64,000 nt of DNA from Chinchilla lanigera (GCF_000276665.1 NW_004955469.1:9861911-9925910); one strand, 5' to 3'. Positions 13,289-24,739 are shown, numbered from the stretch's first letter. The notes: generated by a model from the sequence alone, not told the origin. A program made the numbers and translations.

Positions 13289-14821
13289 TCATAGTGAATA
13301 CTAAAACATAGACCTCTGTGCTGTCACCACCCAAGTCAAGAAATAAGATACCAGCAACATTTCAGGAATTTCTCATGTGCCTCTTCCCAGTCCTTCCTTC
13401 TTCCCTTGTAGAGAAACTATTCTTATTTTTATAGTAATCATTTTCTTGATTATGTATAATACTTTTATCACTTAGTACATAACACTATAGTTTTTTTCTG
13501 CTTTTGAACATTAATGGAATCATAATACACATTCAACAATGTATTTGTGAGATTCATCTATATTGTTACATGTCTAGTTTATTTCATTGCTATAATAGCA
13601 TTTCATTTTATGATTACATCCTAGTTTTTTTTTTTTTTTTCCCTAGCCTATAGCTGATGGCATTTGGTATTGAGTTTGAAATTACATTTTAATTGTTCTG
13701 GATGGGAGTATTTCAAAGAATGCTGATGTTGTATACTTTTTTGTATATATCTTTGGTGAACATCTGTATACATATTAGCTATTTTAAGAATAAAATTGCT
13801 AAATCATGAGTGTACATATATTCATGTTTAAAAAATGCTACCAAATAGTTTTCTAAAATTTTTTGCCAATTAATTCTGCCTGTATATAGAGTTTCTAGGC
13901 CTCTATATTCTTGTCAGTACTTGCTATTATCAATTTAATTTTAACCATCTTGGTGGGTTGTAGTATCTCATTGTAGGTTTAAATTGCATTTCCTTAGTGA
14001 CTAAATTGGCTACTTTTTCATATTTTAGTGGACACATAAACCTTTTCATTTTTTCACATATTATTTGGATCCACTTCTATTTATTTATTTATTTATTTAT
14101 TTGTATCCACTTTTAGGAAAGTATTTTTTCAGGTCTAATAACTTAAATCTAAAAACTTCTCTTTTTCTTGTTGAATTGAAGTTCTTTATGAATGATGGAA
14201 GTAAGTCCAAATCTTATATGTTCCAGATACTTCTCCCACTCTGTGGCTTGACTTTTCATTCTCTGAATGTTGTTTTCTGATGAACAGACTTCTACTAGTA
14301 ATGTGCTCTAATTTATGTTTTTCTTGTAGTTCTTTTGGGAGATTTTTTGTGTAATCCAAGTTTTAAAGACATTCTTGTGTTTAATCCTTTTACCCAAGTT
14401 ATCTTCTAGAAATATTTTTCTTTTTACACCTGGTCTTGATTTTTGTGGATGGCATGAGATGGAGTTCAAGTTTTGTATTTTTCCTTGCAAGAATGTGCAG
14501 TTGACCAAGCACCATTTATTAAAAAGAATTTCTTTTCTTCACTGCAGCACAGAGCTGCTTTTGTCAGTCATAAATTGTCTAAATATGTCATGCTTTATTT
14601 TGTTCCATTGGCTTCTCTCTGTTCTTGGTCCTTGGCATTCCATTTACATTTTAGAACTCTCCTTTTAGGTTTAGGGAGAACTGACAGCTTTTCATTATGA
14701 ATCTTTTAATATTTGGCATGATATCTTTGTTTTCTTTATTTTCCTTTTAATACTGTAATAGCTTTTTGCATAAAGATTTTGCATATTGAATTTGATCATT
14801 CGATGTTATTTTATTTTCTTG

Positions 14822-14892
14822 TTTTTAGTGCTATGAATTGAACCCAGGGCCTGCGCATGCAAGGAAAACAAACAACCACTGAGCAACAACCT
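14822..14892 (-). repeat. Degenerate ID-like SINE
   Basis: Inverted ID body (gaattgaacccagggcctg ... ccactgagc) with a disrupted middle. It is the first of three SINE fragments in tandem. Confidence 0.6.
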
Positions 14893-14928
14893 CATCATAT
14901 TTGATGTTATTTATTTTTATTTCTTTGG

Positions 14929-15016
14929 TTTTTTTTTTTTGATACCAGGAATCAAACTCAGGACCTTGTGCTTGCCAGGCAGGCACTTATACTGCTGAGT
15001 TATATTCATGGCCCCT
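14929..15016 (-). repeat. ID-like SINE
   Basis: Poly(T), then gataccaggaatcaaactc, aggaccttgtgcttgcc and ctgctgagttatatt: the inverted ID-like body. Confidence 0.8.
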
Positions 15017-15029
15017 TGATATTATTATT

Positions 15030-15128
15030 ATTATTATTATTATTTTCCTTTTTTATGGAATTGAGGATTGAACCTAAGGCCTTGCACATACTAGGCAAGT
15101 GCTCTATCACTAAGCTACATCTTTAGCC
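15030..15128 (-). repeat. ID-like SINE after an (ATT)n stretch
   Basis: An ATT trinucleotide run at about 15018-15044 leads into an inverted ID body (aggattgaacctaaggcc ... tcactaagctacatc). Confidence 0.7.
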
Positions 15129-15620
15129 TGCTTGGTGTTATTTTTGGTGACATATTTTAAAAAGTTTTTGTTTTTTAACTGCGGTAAATAGAAGTAGATT
15201 TTCTATGTTCTTTGTCAAGCAACTTTGTAAACTCACAGGATAATATCAAAAACATATATGAAGATACAAAAAACTTTCTATATGCACATATTTTCTGCTT
15301 GTAAATATAGTTGTATTTCTTCCTTTTTAGTCTTTATACCTTTTATTTCCCCATAATCCTGGTTAGGACCTCCAGTATAATATTGAGTGAAAATAGTGAG
15401 AGAGCAGGTAACCTTGTCTCATTATCTCAAGGGAAAAACAATATTTTGCTATTATGATGTTACTATGGTCTTTTTTTTGTAGATAGCCTGAATCAGAATA
15501 AGGATACACCTTTTTATTCTAGTTTACAGAGAATTTAAAATTATGAGTAGATGCTTAATTTTATCACTTATTCTGCACTTTGGAGATAATCCTTCCTATT
15601 TTCTTCTTTATTCTGTTATA

Positions 15621-17474
15621 GAATGAATTACATGTATGTACTAGAAAAGAAGAAAGGTTGAAAAGTAATGCATTAAGCATCTATCTGAAAAAGTTAAATG
15701 ATACCTCCTTCCTGATTGACTGTCAAAAATAGTTGTTGAGCCTATCATTCCTACTGAAACCACATTATAGTTTAAATCATGCTTTTGTTATGGGAGCACC
15801 TACCAATATTTAAAAATAGTCCCTACTCTAGAGTTGAAAGTTATCATTTATAAATGGAGATATCGTATAGAAGCTTTGAATAACAGTTGATGCCATGTGA
15901 ACTGGCAAACACATTTTCTCAAGTATCTGAATTTTGTAATTTTAAAAACATTCTAAGATAAGTCGTTTATTTTGGTAATGGCATTTTAAAATCCTGTGCT
16001 AGAAATCAAATACATCGTATTCTAGTAAGGTCTGAAAATAGATTTTAGGCTTTAGAGATATAGAGTATATAGTTGGCATACTAGAAATACCATGTCATCA
16101 AGTAGGTAGTACTATTTCCCAGAGAACAATGTAAAAAATCTACCTCAATGCAGTTTTGCTGCATTCTTTGGGCAATTTTAATTCATATGTTTCCTTGGAT
16201 AAAGCCCAAGACTTGACTTTAGGAGATTTGATCTAGTCAACTAGATGGGCTGTAATTCTTAAGGCTATGTAAGTTTCATTGTATCAGAAGCATTAATGCC
16301 TTTGCATTTTGTAGATTGTTTAGGCAGATGTTAAGATTGCAGTATTCTACCTTCTTTACTGAGACATCTACTCTTGAAACTGTGTTAACCTTAAAACTGA
16401 TTTAGTTTGAGTGGGAATGATGTTAGAGTGGGTTCAGAAAAATAAATTAATTCCATAAAATGAAAATGTGCTGAATATCATGAACTATAATTATTAATTG
16501 CAGTTTGTGTTTACAAGGCAATTATTGGTCTTGGAGGCTCTTTTATTTCACAGTTAACTGTTATTTTAAGTTGCCAAAGTGGAAGACTTCCTTCTTAGCT
16601 AATGTTAAATATTGTTGGTTAAGCACACACGTCACTATCAAGAAAACAGGAAGCCATGTAGGAGAACATGCCAAATGGTAAATTAATACGGTAAAGGAAG
16701 CTGACCTACTCGGAGAAGGAACCCTGGATTCATCTACTTTGTTCTTTTTAGGAGGGCTAAAGAACAGAAATGGTTTAAATCACTATTTTTTTTCCAAGAC
16801 AGTAGCAACTAATAGATTTAACTTTAAGCCAGAAGGTGACTAAGATGTGGCCCGAGTTCTGAGGAATTAGTTTCCCATCCTAGTGCTCTTACTGAGTTCT
16901 CCTGAGACCCTCAAGTCTTCAGTGCCATCAACTGTAAAATGACACTTTGAATTTAGTTTATGATTATTCATATATGGTAAAATTTTATCACAGTGCTTAG
17001 CACTGTGCTAGTTCTATATTGTGCTGTGTTTAAAAAAGTGTAAAAGTTATTGGCACTGAGATTCTTATAATCTTGTGGAGAAAACAACCACAATCGGAAA
17101 ATAAATAATAATGCTAGAACTCATATGATTAAAGGTAAAATAAGAGACTATAGGCATGAGAGTATGCAAAGGTTATTATGCTCAGCATTTTATTATATTA
17201 ATGTTTAACTGCAATTTCTGTAATAAAGTAATAGAATAAACTACCTTCTTTGATCTTATCAAGAATTCCCACCTTATAATTGCTACTTGCATAATCTGTA
17301 GAATGTCAGTTCAAGTCCCTTGGTTCTCCCCCATGTTAAACTTTAAAATAGTGCATTCCTAGTATGTTGTGGTAAGATGAAATCAGGGAAAGGTATACTG
17401 TACAGTATCGTTCTTTATCTAAAACCTTTTGTACTGTAATACCAACATAAGTTTTTTGTTCCTGTTACTGCTGC
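15621..17474. other. Non-coding single-copy DNA
   Basis: 1.85 kb with no recognised repeat or exon. Composition is AT-rich and intron-like. Confidence 0.5.
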
Positions 17475-17618
17475 TTGCTTGCCCCCTCCCCTCTTTCCTT
17501 TTTCCTTCCTCCTCCTCCCTCCTCCACCTCTCCCTCCTCGCCTCCCCCTCCTTCCCTTCCCTTCTGTCCTCCCTTCCCCTCTCCTTCCCTCCCCTCTCCT
17601 CCCCTTCCCTCCCCTTTT
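17475..17618. repeat. Long polypyrimidine (CT-rich) tract
   Basis: About 140 bases of almost pure C/T on the plus strand, with purines nearly absent. The low-complexity frames here (Ser/Pro/Leu-rich or Glu/Gly/Arg-rich) are artefacts of composition. Such tracts can form triplex DNA. Confidence 0.85.
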
Positions 17619-17680
17619 CTGTACTGGGGATTGAACCCAGCCAGGGCCTTTCTACTAAGCTGCACCCCCAGCCCATCTTT
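17619..17680 (-). repeat. Truncated ID-like SINE abutting the pyrimidine tract
   Basis: Inverted ID end: gtactggggattgaaccc ... ctaagctgcacccccagccc. The inner segment is shortened. The pyrimidine tract may be its expanded tail. Confidence 0.65.
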
Positions 17681-18000
17681 CCATTTATTTTGAGATAGGA
17701 TCTCATTAAATTGTGAAGTTATGATCCTCCACACCAGGCTTGTATTTCCACCTCTTAGCACGGTGCCTGAAACCCATTGGTAAGCACCTATGAGCTATAG
17801 TCAAGAGATAAATTTGAAGTTACATTTTAACTGTCAACAATGTTATTTTGTTAAAAGTTACTCAGTTTGGAATATTGGCTTTTTAAACCGTGGAAATAAC
17901 TATGGGTGAAGATAAGTTACCTTTATACAAATATAAATTTAATGAAGCCAGTAGTTTTTTTCTTTAGTAGCTATTTCATACTTGTTTAAGGAAATGATTT

Positions 18001-18131
18001 TCTTTCTTTCTTTCTTTCTTTCTTTTTTTTTTTTTTCTTCCCGGTACCAGGGATCAAACTCACGACTTTGCGCTTGATGGGCAGGCGCCATGCCGCTGAG
18101 CTAAATCCCCAGCCACTCTTTTTTTTTTTTT
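18001..18131 (-). repeat. ID-like SINE with (TTTC)n tail
   Basis: Inverted ID body preceded by a TTTC-repeat/poly(T) tail. The direct repeat GGAAATGATTTTCT lies just upstream (about 17990) and again at 18132, defining the insertion. Confidence 0.88.
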
Positions 18132-18295
18132 GGAAATGATTTTCTAGATGAATGGATTTCCCTATTCAGTTTGTTATCTGTTATTGATTTCTGACTGCAG
18201 TTTCATGGGTGGCAGTCTAGAACCAACCAGCCAAGCCATTTACCAAATTTTGACCCAAGAAACTAAGAAATAATGACTGTTAGAAATGTGACACT

Positions 18296-18395
18296 GTGTC
18301 TGGCTTGATGTAGTTCAGTGGTACAGTGCTTGCTTAGTATGTATGAGGGCTTGGGTTTTGTCCTTAGCATCACATGCACATGCACACGTGAAAAG
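18296..18395 (+). repeat. ID-like SINE, plus strand
   Basis: Sense ID body with A-box (tagttcagtggtaca) and B-box (ttgggttttgtcc) remnants. One of only four plus-strand copies in the window. Confidence 0.65.
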
Positions 18396-18414
18396 GTAAT
18401 GTGAAGTTTTGTAA

Positions 18415-19620
18415 TACCACAATGTAAAGAAGCTCTAACTTCTGGAAGAAAATTAGCCTCTTGAATAAATGGTGCTGGAAAAACTGGCTTTCCACATGGT
18501 GAAGACTAAAACTAGATCCATGTCTATCACTTTGTACTAAACTAAAGTCAAACTGGATCAAAGATCTAAATATTAAAGCAAAAACACTAAATCTACTGGA
18601 AAAGAAAGTAGGTAGAAATCTTGAAGACAAAGGGATAGGTAGAGAGTTCATGAACAAAAACCAAACTATACAGGAAATATTTCAAAGAATCAACAACTGG
18701 AATCTCATCATATTGGAAGATTTTGCACATCAAAAGAAATCACCAACAGAATAAAAAGAAAACCCAGGCAATGGGAACAATTTTTAGCCAACTGTCCATC
18801 AGACAAGGGACTTCTATCTAGAACATTTAAAGAATTAAAAAAATCAGGCCCCCAAAATTCAAAGATCTAATCTAAAAGTGGGCATCTGTGATGAATACAC
18901 ACTTCTCAGATGAAGAAATACAAATGGCAAATAAATACATGAAAAAGCGTTCAACATTATTGGTCATTTTAGAGATGCAAATTAAAAACAGCTCTGAGAT
19001 TCTGTTTCACCCCAGAAAGAATGGCTATCATCAAGAATTCAACCAATAACATGCTGGAGGGGCTGTGGGAAAAAAGGAACCCTTCTCATCTGCTGGTGGG
19101 AGTGTAGGCTGGTACAACTACTGTGGAGATTCCTCAAAAAACTGGATTAGAGGTCCCACTCAACCCAGCTGTTCCCCTTCTGGGTGTTTCCCCAGAAGAA
19201 CTGAAAACAGTACACCACAGTGGTATGTGTGCACCCATGTTTACAGGAGTGCAATTTGTCATAGCTAAATCTTGGAAACAACCCAAACGCCCATCATCTG
19301 AGAAATGGATAAAAAAGATGTGGTATTTTTATACAATGGAGTATTACTCAGCTATAGAGAAAGACAGACTTCAGGCTTTTATACGTAAATGGATGCAACT
19401 CGCTACCATACTCATAAGTGAAATAAATCAGACCTGCATGTGTAAACATTATATTGTCCCCCTAGTGTAAGAATCTGAAAGAGTAAATAAAACCTGAAAG
19501 GTACAACAGATATTGTGAAAAGAGATAGAAACTGCTCAAAAAGAAACAGCTGGGATGAGGGAAAGGAGAAAAGAAAGAAAGAAGGGAAAAAAAGTACATA
19601 TACACAGGATAGCTAAGATA
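18415..19620 (+). mobile_element. L1 ORF2 C-terminus and 3' end
   Basis: 5'-truncated L1. An open stretch at about 19123-19470 still reads the ORF2 C-terminal family signature (W-I-K-K-M-W-Y then Y-T-M-E-Y-Y-S-A-I), but upstream frames are broken. Ends near an A/G-rich tail at about 19600. Confidence 0.88.
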
Positions 19621-19664
19621 ATTGTACTGCTGATTTCTGTTTGTTTGTTTATTTATTTATTTAT

Positions 19665-19813
19665 TTATTTTTGTGTGACAGGATCTTGTTATGTAGTTTA
19701 GGCTAGCCTTGAACTCATTAGGTAGCCCACCTTGGCCTCAAACTCATGGCAATCCTCCCGCCTCAGCCTCCCAAGTGCTGGGATTACAGGTGTGTGCCAC
19801 CACCCCCAGCTCA
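19665..19813 (-). repeat. B1-type SINE
   Basis: Inverted B1 (gacaggatcttgttatgtag, then cctcagcctcccaagtgctg, ending ccaccacccccagc), preceded by a TTTA/TTTG-rich tail. Confidence 0.9.
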
Positions 19814-19939
19814 AAGTTATTTTATATTGAAATATGTTCTTCAAATCTGTGAAAAATTAAAATGTTACTGTTCAATTGCTAGTGTAACTTTGTTATTTAC
19901 TTTTTTGGTCTCAGCCTCCTCATTTTTATTTTAAAATTA

Positions 19940-20910
19940 TTTTTAAAAATTAGTACATATTTGCAATACATTATTACATTTATTGCGAGGAGTTTGTGCA
20001 TATGCACAACATTTTAATTCTATTTTGTCCCCTTCCCCTCCCACCCTTCCCTTCTCCCTCCAGCTCCTCATCTCCTTTCCATTTGAAACAGTTTCATTTC
20101 TTTGCTTTTTTTTCATTCTTTTTTTAAATCCTTTTCCCTTTCCTTCCCTTCTTCCTTCTTCCCCTCTATCTCCTGTTCTCCTTCCCATTTGGAAAAGATC
20201 TCCCTACTTCCTATTATTTAACCTTTATTTTGCTTTTTATTTATATTTTGAGTTTCTCATATAAGAGAAACCTTCTGATATTTAAACTTGTGTGTTTGAT
20301 TTATTTCACTTAACACTATGGTGTCAAGATTCATCTATTTATGTACAAGTGCCTCAAGTTTATCCTTCTTTATTGCAGAGTAGTCCTTCACTGTGTGTAA
20401 ATACCACGTTTTCTGTATCATTCATCTGTTGATGGATATATTTGTACGCTGTTTCCAAGATTTAGGTATTATAAATTGTGCTGCTGTAAACATGGATATG
20501 CATCTATCACTGTAATAATGGTGACTTTAACTCTTTTGGGAAGATTCCTAGAAGGGGATAACTGGGTCAAATGAAATTTTTATTTATAGCTTTTTTTTTT
20601 GTTCTGTTTTTGGTACCGGGAATTGAACTCAGGACCTTGTGCCTGCCAGGCAGGCGTTTGTGCTGCTGAGCTATATCCTGGCCCTTATTTTTAGCTTTTT
20701 GAGGAATCACCATACTTATCTCCATAGTGGTTGTACCAGTTTACACTCCCACCAACAATGTGGAGGGGTTCCTTTTTTCCCTTGCAGCCTTACCAGCATT
20801 TGTTATTAGATTTTTTGACAGTAGGCATTCTTTCTGGAATAAGATGGCATTTCACTGCTGTTCTAATTTGCATCTTTGTTATTGTTTACTTTTGATACTG
20901 TTTTTTTTTT
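19940..20910 (-). mobile_element. L1 3' fragment, minus strand
   Basis: Inverted L1 3' tail (ttagtacatatttgcaatac), C/T-rich 3'UTR, then ORF2 C-terminus in reverse up to about 20905. Split by the SINE at 20590-20684. It is the same L1 3' subfamily as the copies at 7.8, 12.4 and 40.7 kb. Confidence 0.85.
20590..20684 (-). repeat. ID-like SINE inside the L1 fragment
   Basis: Inverted ID body. Flanking near-identical copies of TTATTTATAGCTTTTT mark the target duplication. Confidence 0.85.
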
Positions 20911-20934
20911 TTTAGTTCCTAACGATAAAGAGGA

Positions 20935-22035
20935 ATAATTAATCTAGTGATTTATGTTAAGTACATCTGAGTAAAGGTTATTTTTCCTCTGTTACATTCA
21001 AATAGTTTTGGGAAGAAGGAACAGTAAATCTGGTATGAGAACTCAGCTACTTTCTTTAAAGACAATATTTCTTGAATTTATTTTCAAATGACCTTTACCC
21101 TTCAAAGTGGCCATCTAAGGAAATTGTACATTTATTCCAGCTGCTCCATCCATTAAACTGCTTTTATAAGTTCAATTTTCAGAACTGCTTTAGGGTTAGT
21201 TTTGGAATTATGAAAGAAAATCAGTCTCCTTGCTTTACTTTATAAATTATCTTACTTTTAAAAAGTGAAATGAAGACATCTAACTTCCTCAGTTGATTTC
21301 ATATTAGTGTTTTATTATAATATAAGGCCAGTACTGCTGCTATGTAGTTGAAATTCTGACTTGTAAGATCATGAGATGTCTTGTAAAATAAATATGTATA
21401 AAGAAGAAAGAACTTTGTGAAGCAATGGATAAAAAAAATGTTGAGACCTGGGTGACTAACTCAATCCCACCCTGTAGAATTTACATTTTATCTGAAATCG
21501 AGTACAGTGCATCATGCTCTCCTGCAGATGAAAGTTATAGTGTGCCAAATCTAGAGGAAGCGTGTACCTTTGTGGAAAGAAAGAAAACCATCTGGTACCA
21601 GAAAAAGGCCAAAAGTGGGTGCTTTTTTCTTCTAACAGAGTGAAAGCTAAAAGTCTGTTTAAAATATGACCATAAAATTACTTTTCTCTTAGAATTCTTG
21701 GCATCAAAGACTAGAGACCTGTTTTGGATGATATACCTAGTTTTGAAAGTTGAGATGCACTTCTCTGAGAGGAGTATTTGAAGCACTGATGGTGTGTGTT
21801 GTTAGGAGATATAAGTTGTTTTGTGAGATAAGTGGATTATTGGTTTTAGGGCAAGGCTTGCTATTTTTTTCTCCATGACCACCATAAAGGCTTTTTTGCT
21901 TAAATTTTTGTTCTGTAACTCAGTGTTTTATTTTACCTTTGTGGATCACTTTTTATTTACTTTACTAAATATTATAAGTATATAGGCCTTTAAAATTTGT
22001 TTTTAAAATATCTTGTCTTTCTGCTTTTCATAAAG
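20935..22035 (+). other. Single-copy intron upstream of the BABAM2 exon
   Basis: No repeat recognised. A 72-codon frame at 21425-21643 has no family resemblance and no splice context that convinces. The final bases (ttctgcttttcataaag) form the pyrimidine tract and AG acceptor of the exon at 22036. Confidence 0.6.
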
Positions 22036-22112
22036 CTGTACTTCATTGACTCCGGGACCTAACTGTGACCGATTCAAACTGCACATACCATATGCTGGAG
22101 AGACGTTAAAAT
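22036..22112 (+). CDS. BABAM2: BABAM2 (BRE/BRCC45) internal coding exon
   Basis: BABAM2 is the non-catalytic scaffold subunit of the nuclear BRCA1-A and cytosolic BRISC deubiquitinase complexes, where it links BRCC36/Abraxas-type modules to BABAM1. This 77-bp exon encodes 25 full codons reading [20 protein letters not shown] and then G-E-T-L-K, which I recognise as part of the N-terminal UEV-like domain. It has a pyrimidine-rich acceptor ending AAAG before 22036 and a strong donor GTAAGTAT after 22112. The exon starts with the last base of a split Gly codon and ends with the first base of the codon expected to be Trp, so it is phase 2 in, phase 1 out. No other BABAM2 exon was found in the window, so both flanking introns exceed it or run into the 57.7-kb gap. 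Identity rests on recall of the protein sequence. Confidence 0.92.
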
Positions 22113-22335
22113 GTAAGTATATGATGACAGTTTTATCTAAAATATAGATTGCAGTGTTAGTTATTGGACCTTGTGATTTAGTGTTTAGTTCTGTCTGTTA
22201 TGCATTATATTCTGATACTGATCAATGGCATTTACTACTTTTCTCCATTCAGTCCTGGTTTGATTAAAAATAAAGCAGTTGGCAAGGAATAAGTTGCAGT
22301 CAAGTAGGCATGCATAGAAATTCTTACTTTTTTTT
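22113..22335 (+). other. BABAM2 intron start
   Basis: Unique AT-rich DNA after the donor. Nothing else seen. Confidence 0.6.
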
Positions 22336-22632
22336 TTTTTTTTTTTTGAGACAGGGTCCTGCTATGCAGTTTAGGCTAGCCTTGAGCTCACTTTGTAGCC
22401 CAGGCTGGCCTTGAACTCGCAACNNNNNNNNNNNNNNNNNNNNNNNNNNNNNNNNNNNNNNNNNNNNNNNNNNNNNNNNNNNNNNNNNNNNNNNNNNNNN
22501 NNNNNNNNNNNNNNNNNNNNNNNAGGCTAGCCTTGAGCTCACTTTGTAGCCCAGGCTGGCCTTGAACTCGCAACGATCCTCCTGCCTCAGCCTCCCGAGT
22601 GCTGGGATTACAGGCGTATGCCACCATGTCCA
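22336..22632 (-). repeat. B1-type SINE containing an assembly gap
   Basis: Inverted B1 with poly(T) at the left and the standard cctcagcctcccgagtgctg segment at the right. An N run of exactly 100 at 22424-22523 sits inside it, and the 51 bases before the gap are repeated exactly after it. The real element is therefore probably about 146 bp shorter than drawn. Confidence 0.88.
22424..22523. other. Assembly gap (100 N), probably spurious
   Basis: The contig ends 22373-22423 and 22524-22574 are identical over 51 bases, as expected when two overlapping contigs were not merged. Apparent proteins spanning this gap are meaningless. Confidence 0.9.
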
Positions 22633-22652
22633 GTGAAATTCTTACTTTTGAA

Positions 22653-22803
22653 AAACCAGATGTGGTGGTGTACACCAGCACTCAGGAGGCTGAGGCAGGA
22701 GGATCACTATGAGTTGGAGGGCAGCCTGGGCTACATAGTGAGTTCAAGGATGGCCTGAACTACATAGGGATACCCTTAGAGACAGGGTCTCCCATCAAAA
22801 AGA
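22653..22803 (+). repeat. B1-type SINE, inverted partner of the preceding B1
   Basis: Sense B1 (cagatgtggtggtgtacacc, aggctgaggcaggaggatca, ... ctacatagtgagttcaagg). It lies about 20 bp from the opposite-strand B1, making a potential intronic stem. Confidence 0.88.
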
Positions 22804-23284
22804 GGAAAATTCTTGACTTTTAGGCATGTGTAGTAATTCTTACATATATTTTTTCTCCATAGGTGGCTCTAATGTAATACCCTAATAAAGAGAGTTGTTG
22901 CTTTAAAATACCTGTTTAGAAATAATTTTTAGGTAGGAATGGCTTCTATATATAGCTGCTAACCACTTTCTAGAATTTCTCCTGCCGAGAACCATTGTCA
23001 TTGATGTATTCACAGTTGCCTCTTGATTGCCACCTGCTTGTACAAGTCCTTCTTCACAGAGACTCTTGGCATTAGTAAGGCGTGTTATCACCATGTAATC
23101 TCTTCTGCAGCAAGGGTCAGAAGTGCAGAGACCTATCAAGGGCCAGCCTGATGACATAAAGTAAGGGTGCAGACTAAATGTGGCAAAGCAGGACACCCTG
23201 TCCCTGGGGAGACTGCCTCTTTTGGCTCAGAAAGTAGCATTTAGAATTTTTATGTGAGTGCTGCTTTTTCAGAATTAAGATCGT
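22804..23284. other. Non-coding DNA
   Basis: No exon or known repeat recognised. A 97-codon minus-strand frame at 22903-23196 has no recognisable domain and looks like chance. Confidence 0.5.
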
Positions 23285-23492
23285 GGTGGGGCCAATTGTG
23301 GTAGTGCGTGCCTGTAATGTCAACACAGGGAGACTGAAGCAGATCACAAGTTTGAACCTGTTAGTGACAGTTTAGTGACTTAGCAAAATCATTTGTCAAA
23401 ATAAAAACTTTTGAAGAAAGCCTTAGGATATAGCCTGTGCAAAGGCACTAAATTCAAACCCTGGTACCATAAAACAAAACAAAATAACCCAA
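23285..23492 (+). repeat. Composite B1-plus-ID type SINE, degenerate
   Basis: A B1-like left part (aattgtggtagtgcgtgcctg) is followed by an ID-like right part (cttaggatatagcctgtgca ... caaaccctggtacc) and an A-rich tail. The structure matches the rodent B1-dID/B4 type of composite SINE. Confidence 0.55.
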
Positions 23493-23841
23493 AGCATAAT
23501 AGATGTCAACATTATGCACACTAACTTGAATATGTGTGAGGGCTGGCTTGAGCTCCTAGATTATGGTTTGTGACCTCGGCTGGGATAGTATATAAGATCT
23601 GCTGAATTTAGGACACCTCCTACAGCATCTGTCTAGGTTGACTCAACACATTTTGCCACTGTTATCGTTCCTGAAGCTCTAGCCTAGTGTGAAAGTGGCA
23701 GGTTTGTGAGTATCAGTAATCTGCACAAGAATTTTGTCCCTTGTCCTTGTACTTGTGATGAACAGGGCATTGAAATTTCCTTATTTGCAAAAAGATGAAT
23801 AAAGAACTTAGCTGTTAATGGAGATACAGATTGGTAAACTG

Positions 23842-23938
23842 TGGTTTTTGTTTTTGTTTTTGTTTTGGTACTGGGGATTGAACTCATGGCCTTGTGCTTG
23901 CCAGGCAGGCACTGTGTTGCAGTTATATCTCCGGCCCA
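23842..23938 (-). repeat. ID-like SINE
   Basis: A GTTTTT-repeat tail, then the inverted ID body (ggtactggggattgaactc ... gcaggcactgtg). No clear target repeat. Confidence 0.82.
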
Positions 23939-24053
23939 TAATTGTTTCAGTTTAGTTCTTCTGGGAATGATCGCCATTCTCTAGATAGTATACTTTTGCT
24001 TGTTTCTTGACTTAAGAGTGTTGACATTATTTGTTGGATAACTCATTCATCCC

Positions 24054-24456
24054 TGTCCAGGGTGAACAGGTCCCCAGAACGAGGTGCCCGCGGATGTCTT
24101 AATCCCCTCGTCCAAAGAACAACTTCAGAGCCATACATATATGGGCTCAGGGGGCTAGTCGCCTTCCAGACTCAAGCTCCGCCATCTCCAGTAAACTTTT
24201 ATTTAGCGAGAACAAAGGAGGCAGCCCTGCAGTTCGGTTGATCTCACTGTTTTTGCAAGGCCAATACAACTCCATTATCACAGCAGTGAGACTCGACCAG
24301 TAAACCATCATGTTATCTTGCTTAGGGCATATCTCAGAAAAGCATCTAGTCTTGTCCTCAAGGACAACAATGCTTTTGCTAGACTTCCTTCAGAACCCGA
24401 CAACCATGGCTTGGTCAGGCCTGAGGCAATACATCTAGAGAATGTCCTTTTCCACA
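24054..24456 (-). mobile_element. Probable solo LTR of an endogenous retrovirus
   Basis: A GC-richer 400-bp block bounded by TG and CA. On the minus strand it begins TGTGGAAAAGG and carries a polyadenylation signal (ctaaataaaagtttactgg) before a short 3' region, as in ERVK-type LTRs. No internal viral genes adjoin it. A matching 6-bp target repeat is not visible, so the ends are approximate. Confidence 0.5.
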
Positions 24457-24587
24457 ATTATTATCTTTTTATTTCTTGCCCCAGTATGTAAAGCATCAAC
24501 CTATCTTCACTGTACCCCTTTTTCTTTCTTCCGCTTTAAGTACATGACCATCATTGCTTCCTGCCTCGGTTACTGTGCAGCTTAAAA

Positions 24588-24677
24588 AATTTTACTTTTG
24601 CTTGTGGTACCCCTGATCTAACCCAGGGTCTTGCATGTTAGACAAGTGCTCTGCCACTGAGCTGTATCCCCAGTCCA
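24588..24677 (-). repeat. ID-like SINE, older copy
   Basis: Inverted ID body (gtggtacccctgatctaac ... ccactgagctgtatccccag), diverged. Confidence 0.78.
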
Positions 24678-24739
24678 AATATTTTCACTTTGTTTTCTTC
24701 AAGTGATATAGGAAAATAAAAACTCCAAATCTGAATGAT

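Larger units (their letters stand above)
13289..15620 (-). mobile_element. Old antisense L1 fragment with nested SINEs
   Basis: Inverted sequence of an old L1: the 3' region (attaatggaatcata, gagattcatctat) followed by ORF2 C-terminal text in reverse (gaccaagcaccatttatt, ttgttccattggctt) and, after three SINE fragments at 14822-15128, more ORF2 text up to about 15600. Heavily decayed, no coding capacity. Confidence 0.7.

Noticed and set aside
17419..17761. Overlapping 70-98-codon frames on both strands, Ser/Pro or Glu/Gly/Arg-rich
   Set aside because: They are translations of a pyrimidine tract and have no domain or codon signature.
19123..19470. A 115-codon open frame as a host gene
   Set aside because: It reads the L1 ORF2 C-terminus, and the surrounding text is L1 3' sequence.
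22324..22681. Frames crossing the 100-N gap
   Set aside because: They contain unknown residues and B1 sequence; the gap itself is artefactual.
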